Assembly: GCA_002391105.1 (NCBI GenBank)
Contig: DGRT01000140.1
Span: forward strand, 1-11,111
Direction of reading: 5' to 3'
Length of the DNA stretch: 11,111 nucleotides
From: Lachnospiraceae bacterium UBA4381
Lineage (GTDB): Bacteria > Bacillota > Clostridia > Lachnospirales > Lachnospiraceae
The notes below the pieces were generated by a model that did not search any database, had not been told where the DNA came from, and saw only the letters and a program-made list of their open reading frames with translations. How positions within the stretch are numbered: the stretch's first letter is position 1; each line of letters opens with the position of its first letter. Both the position numbers and the translations under genes were made by a program. Positions 1 through 6,728 of the stretch are shown piece by piece.

Positions 1-1990
1 CGATGGAGTTATCCACCAGCATACCGATACCCAGTGTAAGTCCCGACATTGAGATGATATTCAGTGTAATGTCAGTGAAGTACATAAGCACAACCGCAAA
101 TATAACTGACAGAGGTATGGCACAGGCTATGATTATGGTCGGTCTTATATCCCGAAGGAATATGATCAGAACCAGTATTGCCAGCGCAGCACCCAGAATC
201 ATATTCTGAAGTATAGACTTAACTATCATGTCTATATATATACCCTGATTCATAAGAACTGCAAAATGTATATTTTCTTCCTCTGATTTTTCCAGACTTT
301 CAAACTTTTCCAGAATGAGATCTGTAACATTACCAGTTGAGTATCCTGTCTGCTTCTCAAATGATACCAGCATACCGGGCTCGCCATTCAGCTTTGCATA
401 TACTGTTTCCGAATTATCAATCTTCTCTATATCTGCTACATCTGACAGCTTAATGACTCCAACACTGTCCATATTGAGATCTATAAGAACCGTATCCCCA
501 AGATTCTCCACAGCATCTATACTGTCTCCTACCTTTACGAGATACTGTCCCTCCGGACCATCTGCATAACCGGCAGGCATATCAAAGTTCTGAGCCACCA
601 GAAGATTATTTAATGTATCCAGTGAAAGTATCGTGTTGAGGTCAGCGGATTCCTTGGTACTCTCAAGCGTACTTTCTATAGTATCCTCTGCACTTTCAAT
701 CTGGGAAAGCCCCTGCGAAAGTGTGGCAGATGTCTCAGCCATTGTGATGGACTGCTCGATACCATTTTTCTCCAGAAGCTCCATAGCGTCCTTGGCTGTT
801 GTTTTACCTGTTTCTACTTCATCGATAGCATTTTCTATAGTCTCTATACCTGTAGCAAGCTCCACTCTGGTTGCCTCAAGAGCTGCAACTGCAGTCGGCA
901 GATCCTCATAGGTATTTACAACTATGTCATAATCCGCAAGTGATGCCGTATTCTCCTTAAGCTGTGTATTTATAGCCTCAAGCTGTGCCTCCAGAGTTGC
1001 CTTCTGAGTTCTGGCGGTAGCTATGTCCATTCCTGCCGATGCGGGAAATGTAGTATCATCCAGAAGTCCCTGATCATACAGTGAAATAACTGAATCCAGA
1101 CTGGTAATGGACTCTGCTACAGTAACAGCACCATCGTAGGTAGTATTCAGCGTATCTATCGTAGTACCAAGTGAATCATAGGAGTCCTGATATGTGGAAA
1201 GCTGCTCTTCCAGTTCCTCGCCGGTCTGATAAAGCTCGATCTGTGTCTGCTGAAGCTCACTCTTCTTCTCACTTATAGTATCTGCCAGAGTCGTCTTACC
1301 ACTGTTAACTGCATTCTGACCTGATTCTATATCTGCCTTACTGGTGGCAAGCTCATCCTTTGCCTCCTGAAACTGATCATCTATCTCAGCCATGATCTTA
1401 TTATTCAGGGCATCTATTTTTCTCTGATTCATTGTTACATTTACAGTTTCCTCTATACCTCCGGAAACCGATACAGATGCAACACCCTCTATACTTTCAA
1501 GTGCAGGCTTTATTTCAGTTTCTACATAGTCCGTAAGCTGAATACTGTCCATTTCCTCGACATTAACGCCTGCGACCAGTACGGGAAGCATATCAGGATC
1601 CAACTGCATAACTATAGGTGTACCTACAGAATCGGGAAATGTACCCTTAATCTGATCCAGACTCTGCTGTATCTCGATAAGAGTTGCATCCATATTTGCA
1701 GACTGCTCATATTCAAGAATAACGGTGGAATAACTGTTGTTAGACATTGACTGAATATTTTTCAGATTGGAGGTTGTTGCTAGTCCCGCCTCTATGGGCG
1801 CAGTAACCTCTTTTTCAACAGTTTCAGGACTGGCTCCCATGTCTGTTGTAATGATAAGGACATAGGGCAGATTCATATTAGGCAGAAGATCTGCAGTCAT
1901 TCTCATAAGTGCAACTGCTCCAATGACCAGAACAGCTATTACGACCACAAATACAGTATATGGTCTCTTTACACTATACTTAGATATCAT
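1..1990 (-). CDS. RND-family efflux permease (HAE1/AcrB-like) with long coiled-coil insertion, partial (C-terminus beyond left edge)
   Basis: The frame is open from the ATG at 1988-1990 to the window edge: 663 codons, no stop. AGGAAA precedes the start at good spacing. Visible order: short cytoplasmic N-terminus; TM1 about residues 10-30; PN1/PN2-like porter region about 35-185; a helical, Q/E/K/T-rich insertion about 196-462; return to porter sequence (VAQNFDMPAGY at 465-475, aligning by eye with AcrB AQNAQVAAGQL); TM2 about 594-612; TM3 about 616-637; then TM4 with GMLVDNSI at 656-663. D660 matches the first of the two proton-relay aspartates of AcrB; the second is Asn, as I recall for many Gram-positive members. 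Members are inner-membrane proton-driven exporters of drugs, lipids or peptides. The rest (second porter half, TM5-12) lies outside. No membrane-fusion partner lies upstream. Family assignment is secure; the substrate is unknown. Confidence 0.93.
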   Translation of the reverse strand, partial: MISKYSVKRPYTVFVVVIAVLVIGAVALMRMTADLLPNMNLPYVLIITTDMGASPETVEKEVTAPIEAGLATTSNLKNIQSMSNNSYSTVILEYEQSANMDATLIEIQQSLDQIKGTFPDSVGTPIVMQLDPDMLPVLVAGVNVEEMDSIQLTDYVETEIKPALESIEGVASVSVSGGIEETVNVTMNQRKIDALNNKIMAEIDDQFQEAKDELATSKADIESGQNAVNSGKTTLADTISEKKSELQQTQIELYQTGEELEEQLSTYQDSYDSLGTTIDTLNTTYDGAVTVAESITSLDSVISLYDQGLLDDTTFPASAGMDIATARTQKATLEAQLEAINTQLKENTASLADYDIVVNTYEDLPTAVAALEATRVELATGIETIENAIDEVETGKTTAKDAMELLEKNGIEQSITMAETSATLSQGLSQIESAEDTIESTLESTKESADLNTILSLDTLNNLLVAQNFDMPAGYADGPEGQYLVKVGDSIDAVENLGDTVLIDLNMDSVGVIKLSDVADIEKIDNSETVYAKLNGEPGMLVSFEKQTGYSTGNVTDLILEKFESLEKSEEENIHFAVLMNQGIYIDMIVKSILQNMILGAALAILVLIIFLRDIRPTIIIACAIPLSVIFAVVLMYFTDITLNIISMSGLTLGIGMLVDNSI

Positions 1991-2023
1991 AATATTTCCT
2001 CACAGTCTTTTATGGTTTAACTA

Positions 2024-2051
2024 ATTATATAAACAATAACTACTATCAACA
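2024..2051 (-). promoter_or_regulatory. Candidate promoter for the RND permease gene
   Basis: On the minus strand a perfect TATAAT (2024-2029) lies about 34 bp before the start codon. Possible -35 elements are TGTTGA (2046-2051, 16-bp spacer) or TTGATA (2044-2049, only 14 bp). The -10 is flanked by an inverted repeat, GTTTA (2015-2019) and TAAAC (2030-2034), which could be a repressor site. The -10 is convincing, the -35 is not. Confidence 0.45.
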
Positions 2052-2104
2052 TCCTGTTAACCCAGACCCCAGGATACTAATTAATGATACTTCTAACCTT
2101 TGAT

Positions 2105-2141
2105 TCAAAAATAAAACCGGGTGCACTCAGCATCCGGTTTT
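2105..2141 (-). terminator. Rho-independent terminator of the GGDEF/EAL gene
   Basis: On the minus strand an AAAACCGG / CCGGTTTT stem (2141-2134 with 2120-2113) extends through one weak pair and three more to a 12-bp stem with loop ACTCA (2125-2129). It is followed by a U-rich tract (TTATTTTT). It lies about 75 nt after the stop codon at 2218 and ahead of the RND gene, so it separates the two transcription units. Confidence 0.85.
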
Positions 2142-2217
2142 ACATTTTACGATATTTGTAAACTCTAATCAAGTATCAATATTCAGTATCAGATTATTAC
2201 ACCGACCAACAGCCGCC

Positions 2218-4560
2218 TTAGAAAGTAAGCTCTTCTATAGGAACCGGTCTGCTAAACAGGAAGCCCTGCGCCATGTCAATATGTACCTCTTTAATGAACT
2301 CATACTGGAATCTGGTTTCAACTCCCTCTGTAAGTGATCTGAGTCCAAGAGCACTAACCATTTCCGCTATAGAAGATACGATAATACTCGTCTCCCTTTT
2401 AGTTTCCAGGGTTCTCATAAACTTCATATCTATCTTGACCACATCAAACTTGAAATCCTGAAGAGAATTGAGGGATGAATAACCACTTCCAAAGTCATCC
2501 AGCCATAATTCAAAGCCAGCCTCTCTGAACTCCTTAAGTCTTCCCAGAAGCTCCTGAGTATCATCCTCAAGTGCACTTTCCGTCACTTCAACATGAATAT
2601 TTTTAGGTGAAACATCATACCGCTGGACAGCCGATCTGACTACATCAACTATATCCGTAAGCATGAAGTCAAGTCTCGAAAGATTAATAGAAACAGGAAC
2701 ATCATGTCCCGCCAGCTCTGCCAGCCTTTTCTGATCCTTACATACCTGATCTGCTATAAATATGTCTATCTTATGGATAAGTCTGGAAACCTCCAGTACA
2801 GGTATGAAGTCTCCCGGCGACAAAAATCCATGTATAGGGTCTATCCACCTTGCCAGTGCCTCAAGCTCTACTATCTTACCTGAAACAACATCTATGATTG
2901 GCTGATAATAAACCTTTAGATATCCCTTTTCGACAGCCTCATCTATATGGGATATAACATACTGTTCAAGCTTATTCTTGGTTTCCATACTATCATCATA
3001 GTATATGTATTCAGCATTATAATCATGCTTTATGCTGTCACAGGCAAGCTTGGCTTTATCACAGGAAAGACCTATATCCTCACCACTTATATACTCATTG
3101 ATACCGGCCTTCAGATTCATCTGAACTGTACCAAAGAGAGGTTTTACCCTGGCAAGTGTCTTGGAAAGCTTCTCCTCAACTTCATCCTTGAAGTCAAGAA
3201 GCACAAAATGATCTTCTGCAAATCTTGATATTACTCTGTTAGGAAACTCCTCTCTAAGGATTCCGGCTATATCCTGCAGAAGCTTATCTCCCTTAATAAA
3301 ACCATAGCTCTCATTATAGCCTTTAAAGTTCCCTATATTAAAATATACGATAACCGGCTTCTCTGAAATATCGATAATATTTCCCAGCAGCTCATCAATC
3401 CTTATACGGAAGAACTGCATATTTGTAAGTCCGGTAAGCTCGTCCTTTCCGGAAAAAACGGAATCCATTGATACTTCCGCCAATATATCAGCCTGTCTCT
3501 TCTCCGTACTGTCATAGGGATATCCCATAAGTATGCCACGTCCCTCATTTCGGGCTTCCAGCATCCTGACAGCCGTATGTCTTACCAGATCCCTCATAGT
3601 TTCCCGTGACTGAGGAACACCATATACATATACTATGGTACAGGTTGGATGAATAACTCTGTCTCGAATAGTTATCTCACTGAATCTCTGCATGATATTC
3701 GAGAGTTTTTCCTTAAATCTCAACTCAGTATCTGTATTGTTCAGAATAAGTATCTCATCACTTTCAAAACGGTAAACTATTTCTTCATTAAATATATCTT
3801 TGGATATTTCTGCCAGACGAACTATGATCTCTTCGCCCAAAGCATGACCATACAGATCATTGAAGAATTTAAAATAATCCACATCGATAAGTGCAGCAAA
3901 AACATTTCCGCCCACATACTGTTCTATATCCTGCTTAATAGCATATCTGTTCTTCAGATCTGTAATTACATCATGTCTGGCTCTATATTCACTATTTACA
4001 TAGTTCTCGATATTATCAAATCTTTCAGCAAGAACAAAAAGAGAGGAAAACATAGCCCCCATAAGAAAACTGAGAGCATGCACCAGATCAATCATGAATA
4101 CGTCATGTTCCTTGAAAAGAAATCCACATATAACATATATTCCCATCATTGAAAGCATATAACAGAGATGCCTTACCGGATTATCCAGTATAAAGATGGG
4201 CATACATACCAGCAGCAGGAAAAATGTAATAGTTACAGAGTCCGTATCCCACAAAGTACCCATAAGGATACCAAATATCATAACCGGAATCTGAACTATA
4301 TACAAAAACAGTGTACTGTTTTTTATACTTATCTTTAGCAGAACCTTTCTGACAAGCGTCATCACTATGAAGTAAACCAGCAGAAGAATACTCTGAATAT
4401 ATCCATTGGTTTTTCTGATAAAGATGTTCGATAAAAGATTTACAAATGCAACAATGGTACCAACCATAAGAAATGTACTGCCTGCAATAACATTTCTTGC
4501 TGCTACCTCATCTTTATACATGTAATATCTTTTTAAACTAAGTCTTCTCAGAAAACTCAT
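2218..4560 (-). CDS. Membrane-bound tandem degenerate GGDEF + intact EAL protein, likely c-di-GMP phosphodiesterase
   Basis: 780 residues; start supported by GAGGTG five nt upstream. The N-terminus has about six hydrophobic segments between residues 22 and 177, an integral-membrane sensor region I cannot name. GGDEF-like domain 1 spans about 190-345. It keeps the HDVITDLKNR entry motif, D226, N234 and D235, but its signature is ESDEI (266-270). GGDEF-like domain 2 spans about 370-520. Its signature is AEDHF (448-452) and Asn408 replaces the metal-binding Asp. Neither has a clear RxxD inhibitory site. The EAL domain (about 530-780) keeps all expected residues: E567 in EAL, N626, E658, D688-D689 in DDFGSGYSSL, K709, E745 and Q765. 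By family knowledge this predicts hydrolysis of c-di-GMP to pGpG at the membrane, with the GGDEF domains possibly binding GTP as regulators. Residual cyclase activity of domain 1 cannot be excluded. It appears monocistronic. Confidence 0.93.
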   Translation of the reverse strand: MSFLRRLSLKRYYMYKDEVAARNVIAGSTFLMVGTIVAFVNLLSNIFIRKTNGYIQSILLLVYFIVMTLVRKVLLKISIKNSTLFLYIVQIPVMIFGILMGTLWDTDSVTITFFLLLVCMPIFILDNPVRHLCYMLSMMGIYVICGFLFKEHDVFMIDLVHALSFLMGAMFSSLFVLAERFDNIENYVNSEYRARHDVITDLKNRYAIKQDIEQYVGGNVFAALIDVDYFKFFNDLYGHALGEEIIVRLAEISKDIFNEEIVYRFESDEILILNNTDTELRFKEKLSNIMQRFSEITIRDRVIHPTCTIVYVYGVPQSRETMRDLVRHTAVRMLEARNEGRGILMGYPYDSTEKRQADILAEVSMDSVFSGKDELTGLTNMQFFRIRIDELLGNIIDISEKPVIVYFNIGNFKGYNESYGFIKGDKLLQDIAGILREEFPNRVISRFAEDHFVLLDFKDEVEEKLSKTLARVKPLFGTVQMNLKAGINEYISGEDIGLSCDKAKLACDSIKHDYNAEYIYYDDSMETKNKLEQYVISHIDEAVEKGYLKVYYQPIIDVVSGKIVELEALARWIDPIHGFLSPGDFIPVLEVSRLIHKIDIFIADQVCKDQKRLAELAGHDVPVSINLSRLDFMLTDIVDVVRSAVQRYDVSPKNIHVEVTESALEDDTQELLGRLKEFREAGFELWLDDFGSGYSSLNSLQDFKFDVVKIDMKFMRTLETKRETSIIVSSIAEMVSALGLRSLTEGVETRFQYEFIKEVHIDMAQGFLFSRPVPIEELTF

Positions 4561-4647
4561 AGTTCACCTCAATACGTTATCCTACCTGTCTCGTCCCCGG
4601 TGTATCATCAGTACGTATCCTGTAAATCGCGGTTCTGACCTGGCACA

Positions 4648-4677
4648 GGAAAGTCTGAGACCATCCTCAGACTTCCC
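4648..4677 (-). terminator. Stem-loop downstream of the phosphoglucomutase gene, possible terminator
   Basis: AAGTCTGAG (4651-4659) pairs perfectly with CTCAGACTT (4666-4674) around the loop ACCATC. Two more G-C pairs follow beyond a single mismatch. The stem begins 17 nt after the stop codon at 4694. The minus-strand sequence after it (CCTGTGCC) is not U-rich, so it may be a weak terminator or a 3'-end stabiliser, and read-through into the GGDEF/EAL gene is possible. Confidence 0.45.
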
Positions 4678-4693
4678 TATAGCTGAATCTATC

Positions 4694-6418
4694 TTACTGA
4701 CCCTTTAACATATCGGCGCGGAGTCCGGCAAGCTTTGCCTCTGCGTCAGCCATATCTGTGCCCTTTACACCAAAGTAGAACTTGATCTTAGGCTCTGTAC
4801 CTGAAGGTCTTACACAGCACCATGCATCATCCTCAAGTTCATAGTAAAGAACATTAGATGAAGGAAGTCCTGTCGATGTCTTCTCGCCTGTTGCAAAGTC
4901 AACCCTCTCATCAGCCTTGTAGTCACGTGCTGCAAGAACCTTAAAGCCACCCAGCTCCTTAGGAGGATTGGTACGGAAGTTCTCCATCTTCTTCTGAATC
5001 TCAGCCGCACCATCTATACCCTTAAGCTCAAGTGTAGCCAGACCTTCTCTGTAATAACCATATTTCTGATACAGGTCTTCCATAGCATCAACAAGTGTCT
5101 TGCCCTGCTTCTTGCAGAAAGCCGCAACCTCACAAAGCATCATAACTGCTACGATGGAGTCCTTATCTCTTGCATATGTACCTGCCAGACAGCCATAGGA
5201 CTCTTCAAGACCAAATACGTAATTATTGCAGCCTGTAGCTTCAAATATCTTAATCTGCTCGCCGATATACTTAAAGCCTGTAAGAACCTCCACAAGTCTT
5301 GCTCCATAATTTGCAGCTATAGGCTTGGTCATATCAGTTGTAACTATTGTTGTTACCAGCGCAGGATTCTCAGGAAGTGTTCCTGTAGCCTGCTTCTCTC
5401 TGAAAATGTAATCAGCTATGAGCATACCTGACATATTTCCTGTGAAGCTCTTATACTCGCCGGTTGCTGTATCCTTAGCATATACTCCGAGTCTGTCAGC
5501 ATCAGGATCAGTTGCAAGAACGATATCTGCATCTACCTCTTTTGCAAGCTTAAGTGCCAGCTCCCATGCCTTTGGATCCTCCGGATTAGGGTATGCAACT
5601 GTCGGGAAGGAGCCATCAGGAATCTTCTGCTGTGGCTCTACATAAACCTGTGTAAATCCAAGCTCTCTCAGAACACGGCGTACATTTACATTTCCGGTTC
5701 CATGAAGTGGTGTATATACGATCTTGATATCCTTTGCCATCTCAGGAATGATCTCAGGATGAATACTCTGAGCCTTAACCTCTGCAACGTACTTATCATC
5801 AAAATCAGTGCCGATAACCTGGAAAAGTCCTGCTGCTCTGGCATCATCCTCATCCATAGTCTTAACCTGAGAGAAATCTGTAACCTTTGCAACCTCAGCC
5901 ATGATACCGGTATCATGTGGAGGTGTTACCTGAGCACCATCCTCCCAGTAAACCTTATATCCATTATACTCTCTTGGGTTATGGCTGGCTGTTACAACGA
6001 TACCGGCTATACATCCAAACTGTCTTACAGCATATGAAAGCTCAGGAGTTGGACGGAGAGATTCAAACAGATATGTCTTTATGCCATTTGCATTGAGACA
6101 CTTTGCAGCTTCTCTTGCAAACTCAGGTGACATGATTCTTGAATCATGGGCTATGGCAACTCCCTTATCCTGACCATTATGAGCTACGATATAATTGGCA
6201 AGTCCCTGTGTTGCCTGACGAACAGTGTAAATGTTCATACGATTAGTTCCTGCTCCTCTGACACCTCTGAGACCACCGGTACCAAATTCAAGACTTCTAT
6301 AGAATCTGTCTTCTATTTCTTTCTCATTTCCTTTTATCTCTTCCAGTTCAGCTCTTGTTCCTTCATCAAAATAAGGGTCTGTAAGCCATTTCTCATAAGC
6401 TTTCATAAAATCACTCAT
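4694..6418 (-). CDS. pgcA: Alpha-phosphoglucomutase / phosphomannomutase (alpha-D-phosphohexomutase)
   Basis: 574 residues, full length for the Gram-positive PgcA type. The start is fixed by GGAGGT seven nt upstream. It interconverts glucose 6-phosphate and glucose 1-phosphate (possibly also mannose phosphates) in the cytoplasm through a phosphoserine enzyme. All four signature loops are present: catalytic TASHNP with Ser145; the metal-binding loop DPDADR (304-309); the sugar-specificity loop GLEESYG (403-409); and the phosphate-binding loop RPSGTEPK (537-544). The N-terminal FGTGGLRG (45-52) is also typical of this subgroup. The product feeds UDP-glucose, cell-wall or teichoic-acid glucosylation, and glycogen. 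It is transcribed away from the GH32 gene from a shared 310-bp region. No damage is seen. Substrate preference between glucose and mannose phosphate is not certain from sequence alone; glucose is favoured by the GLEES loop. Confidence 0.95.
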   Translation of the reverse strand: MSDFMKAYEKWLTDPYFDEGTRAELEEIKGNEKEIEDRFYRSLEFGTGGLRGVRGAGTNRMNIYTVRQATQGLANYIVAHNGQDKGVAIAHDSRIMSPEFAREAAKCLNANGIKTYLFESLRPTPELSYAVRQFGCIAGIVVTASHNPREYNGYKVYWEDGAQVTPPHDTGIMAEVAKVTDFSQVKTMDEDDARAAGLFQVIGTDFDDKYVAEVKAQSIHPEIIPEMAKDIKIVYTPLHGTGNVNVRRVLRELGFTQVYVEPQQKIPDGSFPTVAYPNPEDPKAWELALKLAKEVDADIVLATDPDADRLGVYAKDTATGEYKSFTGNMSGMLIADYIFREKQATGTLPENPALVTTIVTTDMTKPIAANYGARLVEVLTGFKYIGEQIKIFEATGCNNYVFGLEESYGCLAGTYARDKDSIVAVMMLCEVAAFCKKQGKTLVDAMEDLYQKYGYYREGLATLELKGIDGAAEIQKKMENFRTNPPKELGGFKVLAARDYKADERVDFATGEKTSTGLPSSNVLYYELEDDAWCCVRPSGTEPKIKFYFGVKGTDMADAEAKLAGLRADMLKGQ

Positions 6419-6549
6419 CTTTCATACCTCCGTGAATTATACATTTATAAGCAGTTATTCTCTTGATCAGGACGTAATACATCTTACTTCGTTCAATATA
6501 TTTCCCCTGCTTCGTAAGGGCAGATATAACCACCCGCATAGATATTTAT

Positions 6550-6578
6550 ATTCTAACATATTCAGGAAGGATAATAAA
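6550..6578 (-). promoter_or_regulatory. Candidate sigma-A promoter for the phosphoglucomutase gene
   Basis: On the minus strand TTTATT (6573-6578), a 17-bp spacer and TAGAAT (6550-6555) form a sigma-A-like promoter. The -10 is preceded by TGT, an extended -10. Transcription would begin near 6543, giving a leader of about 125 nt before the ATG at 6418. Confidence 0.55.
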
Positions 6579-6624
6579 GTATAAAGATACCAGTTTTATA
6601 TCAATGTGTTAATAATCTTTTATG

Positions 6625-6653
6625 TATCATATGTTCTTCTTTTGTGATAAAAT
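6625..6653 (+). promoter_or_regulatory. Candidate extended -10 promoter for the GH32 gene
   Basis: TG (6645-6646), one base, then TAAAAT (6648-6653) is a good extended -10. The -35 position 17 bp upstream is only TATCAT (6625-6630), so an activator or the extended -10 must compensate. Transcription would start near 6660, inside the repeat pair described next. A second perfect TATAAT (6682-6687) lies inside the palindrome, but no -35 is seen at the right distance. Confidence 0.45.
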
Positions 6654-6654
6654 A

Positions 6655-6678
6655 GTTACCGATTTCGAAGTAACCGAT
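6655..6678 (+). promoter_or_regulatory. Repeat pair at the GH32 transcription start, possible regulator site
   Basis: GTTACCGAT (6655-6663) and GTAACCGAT (6670-6678) form a direct repeat with one mismatch at 15-bp spacing. At the same time GTTAC and GTAAC form an inverted repeat flanking TTCGAA (6664-6669). It directly follows the candidate -10 of the GH32 gene, a usual place for a sugar-responsive repressor. The regulator is not in this window and its family cannot be assigned. Confidence 0.4.
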
Positions 6679-6693
6679 GATTATAATAATCAT
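6677..6693 (+). promoter_or_regulatory. Perfect 17-bp palindrome upstream of the GH32 gene, candidate operator
   Basis: ATGATTAT (6677-6684), a central A and ATAATCAT (6686-6693) form a perfect palindrome 35 bp before the GH32 start codon, downstream of the candidate promoter. Symmetry and position suggest a repressor operator. The low GC content means the hairpin would be too weak to act as a terminator. The regulator is unknown. Confidence 0.45.
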
Positions 6694-6728
6694 AAGTCCT
6701 ACAACTTATTTATTAACAGGAGACATTT

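Larger units (their letters stand above)
6419..6728. other. Divergent intergenic regulatory region between the phosphoglucomutase and GH32 genes
   Basis: 310 bp with no supportable ORF. It holds the minus-strand promoter and a leader of about 125 nt for the phosphoglucomutase gene, and the plus-strand promoter, a repeat pair and a 17-bp palindrome ahead of the GH32 gene. I see no tRNA and no recognisable riboswitch. A weak CCCT/AGGG hairpin occurs near 6508-6523 but is too short to call. Confidence 0.7.

Noticed and set aside
633..911. Plus-strand open frames opposite the RND gene (also 3-209 and 315-569)
   Set aside because: They are antisense to a continuous, motif-bearing RND frame, have Ser/Ile-rich composition typical of reversed codons, and lack ribosome binding sites.
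2041..2100. Possible small gene or RNA in the gap between the RND and GGDEF/EAL genes
   Set aside because: No start codon with a ribosome binding site and no structure beyond the terminator at 2105-2141.
3649..4152. 167-codon plus-strand frame opposite the GGDEF/EAL gene
   Set aside because: Antisense to the membrane and first GGDEF region; no ribosome binding site and composition expected from the complement of AT-rich coding sequence.
4561..4693. Search for a c-di-GMP riboswitch or promoter ahead of the GGDEF/EAL gene
   Set aside because: The 133-bp gap holds the downstream stem-loop of the phosphoglucomutase gene and no sequence resembling a c-di-GMP aptamer; TTTACA is present on the minus strand but no -10 lies at the right distance.
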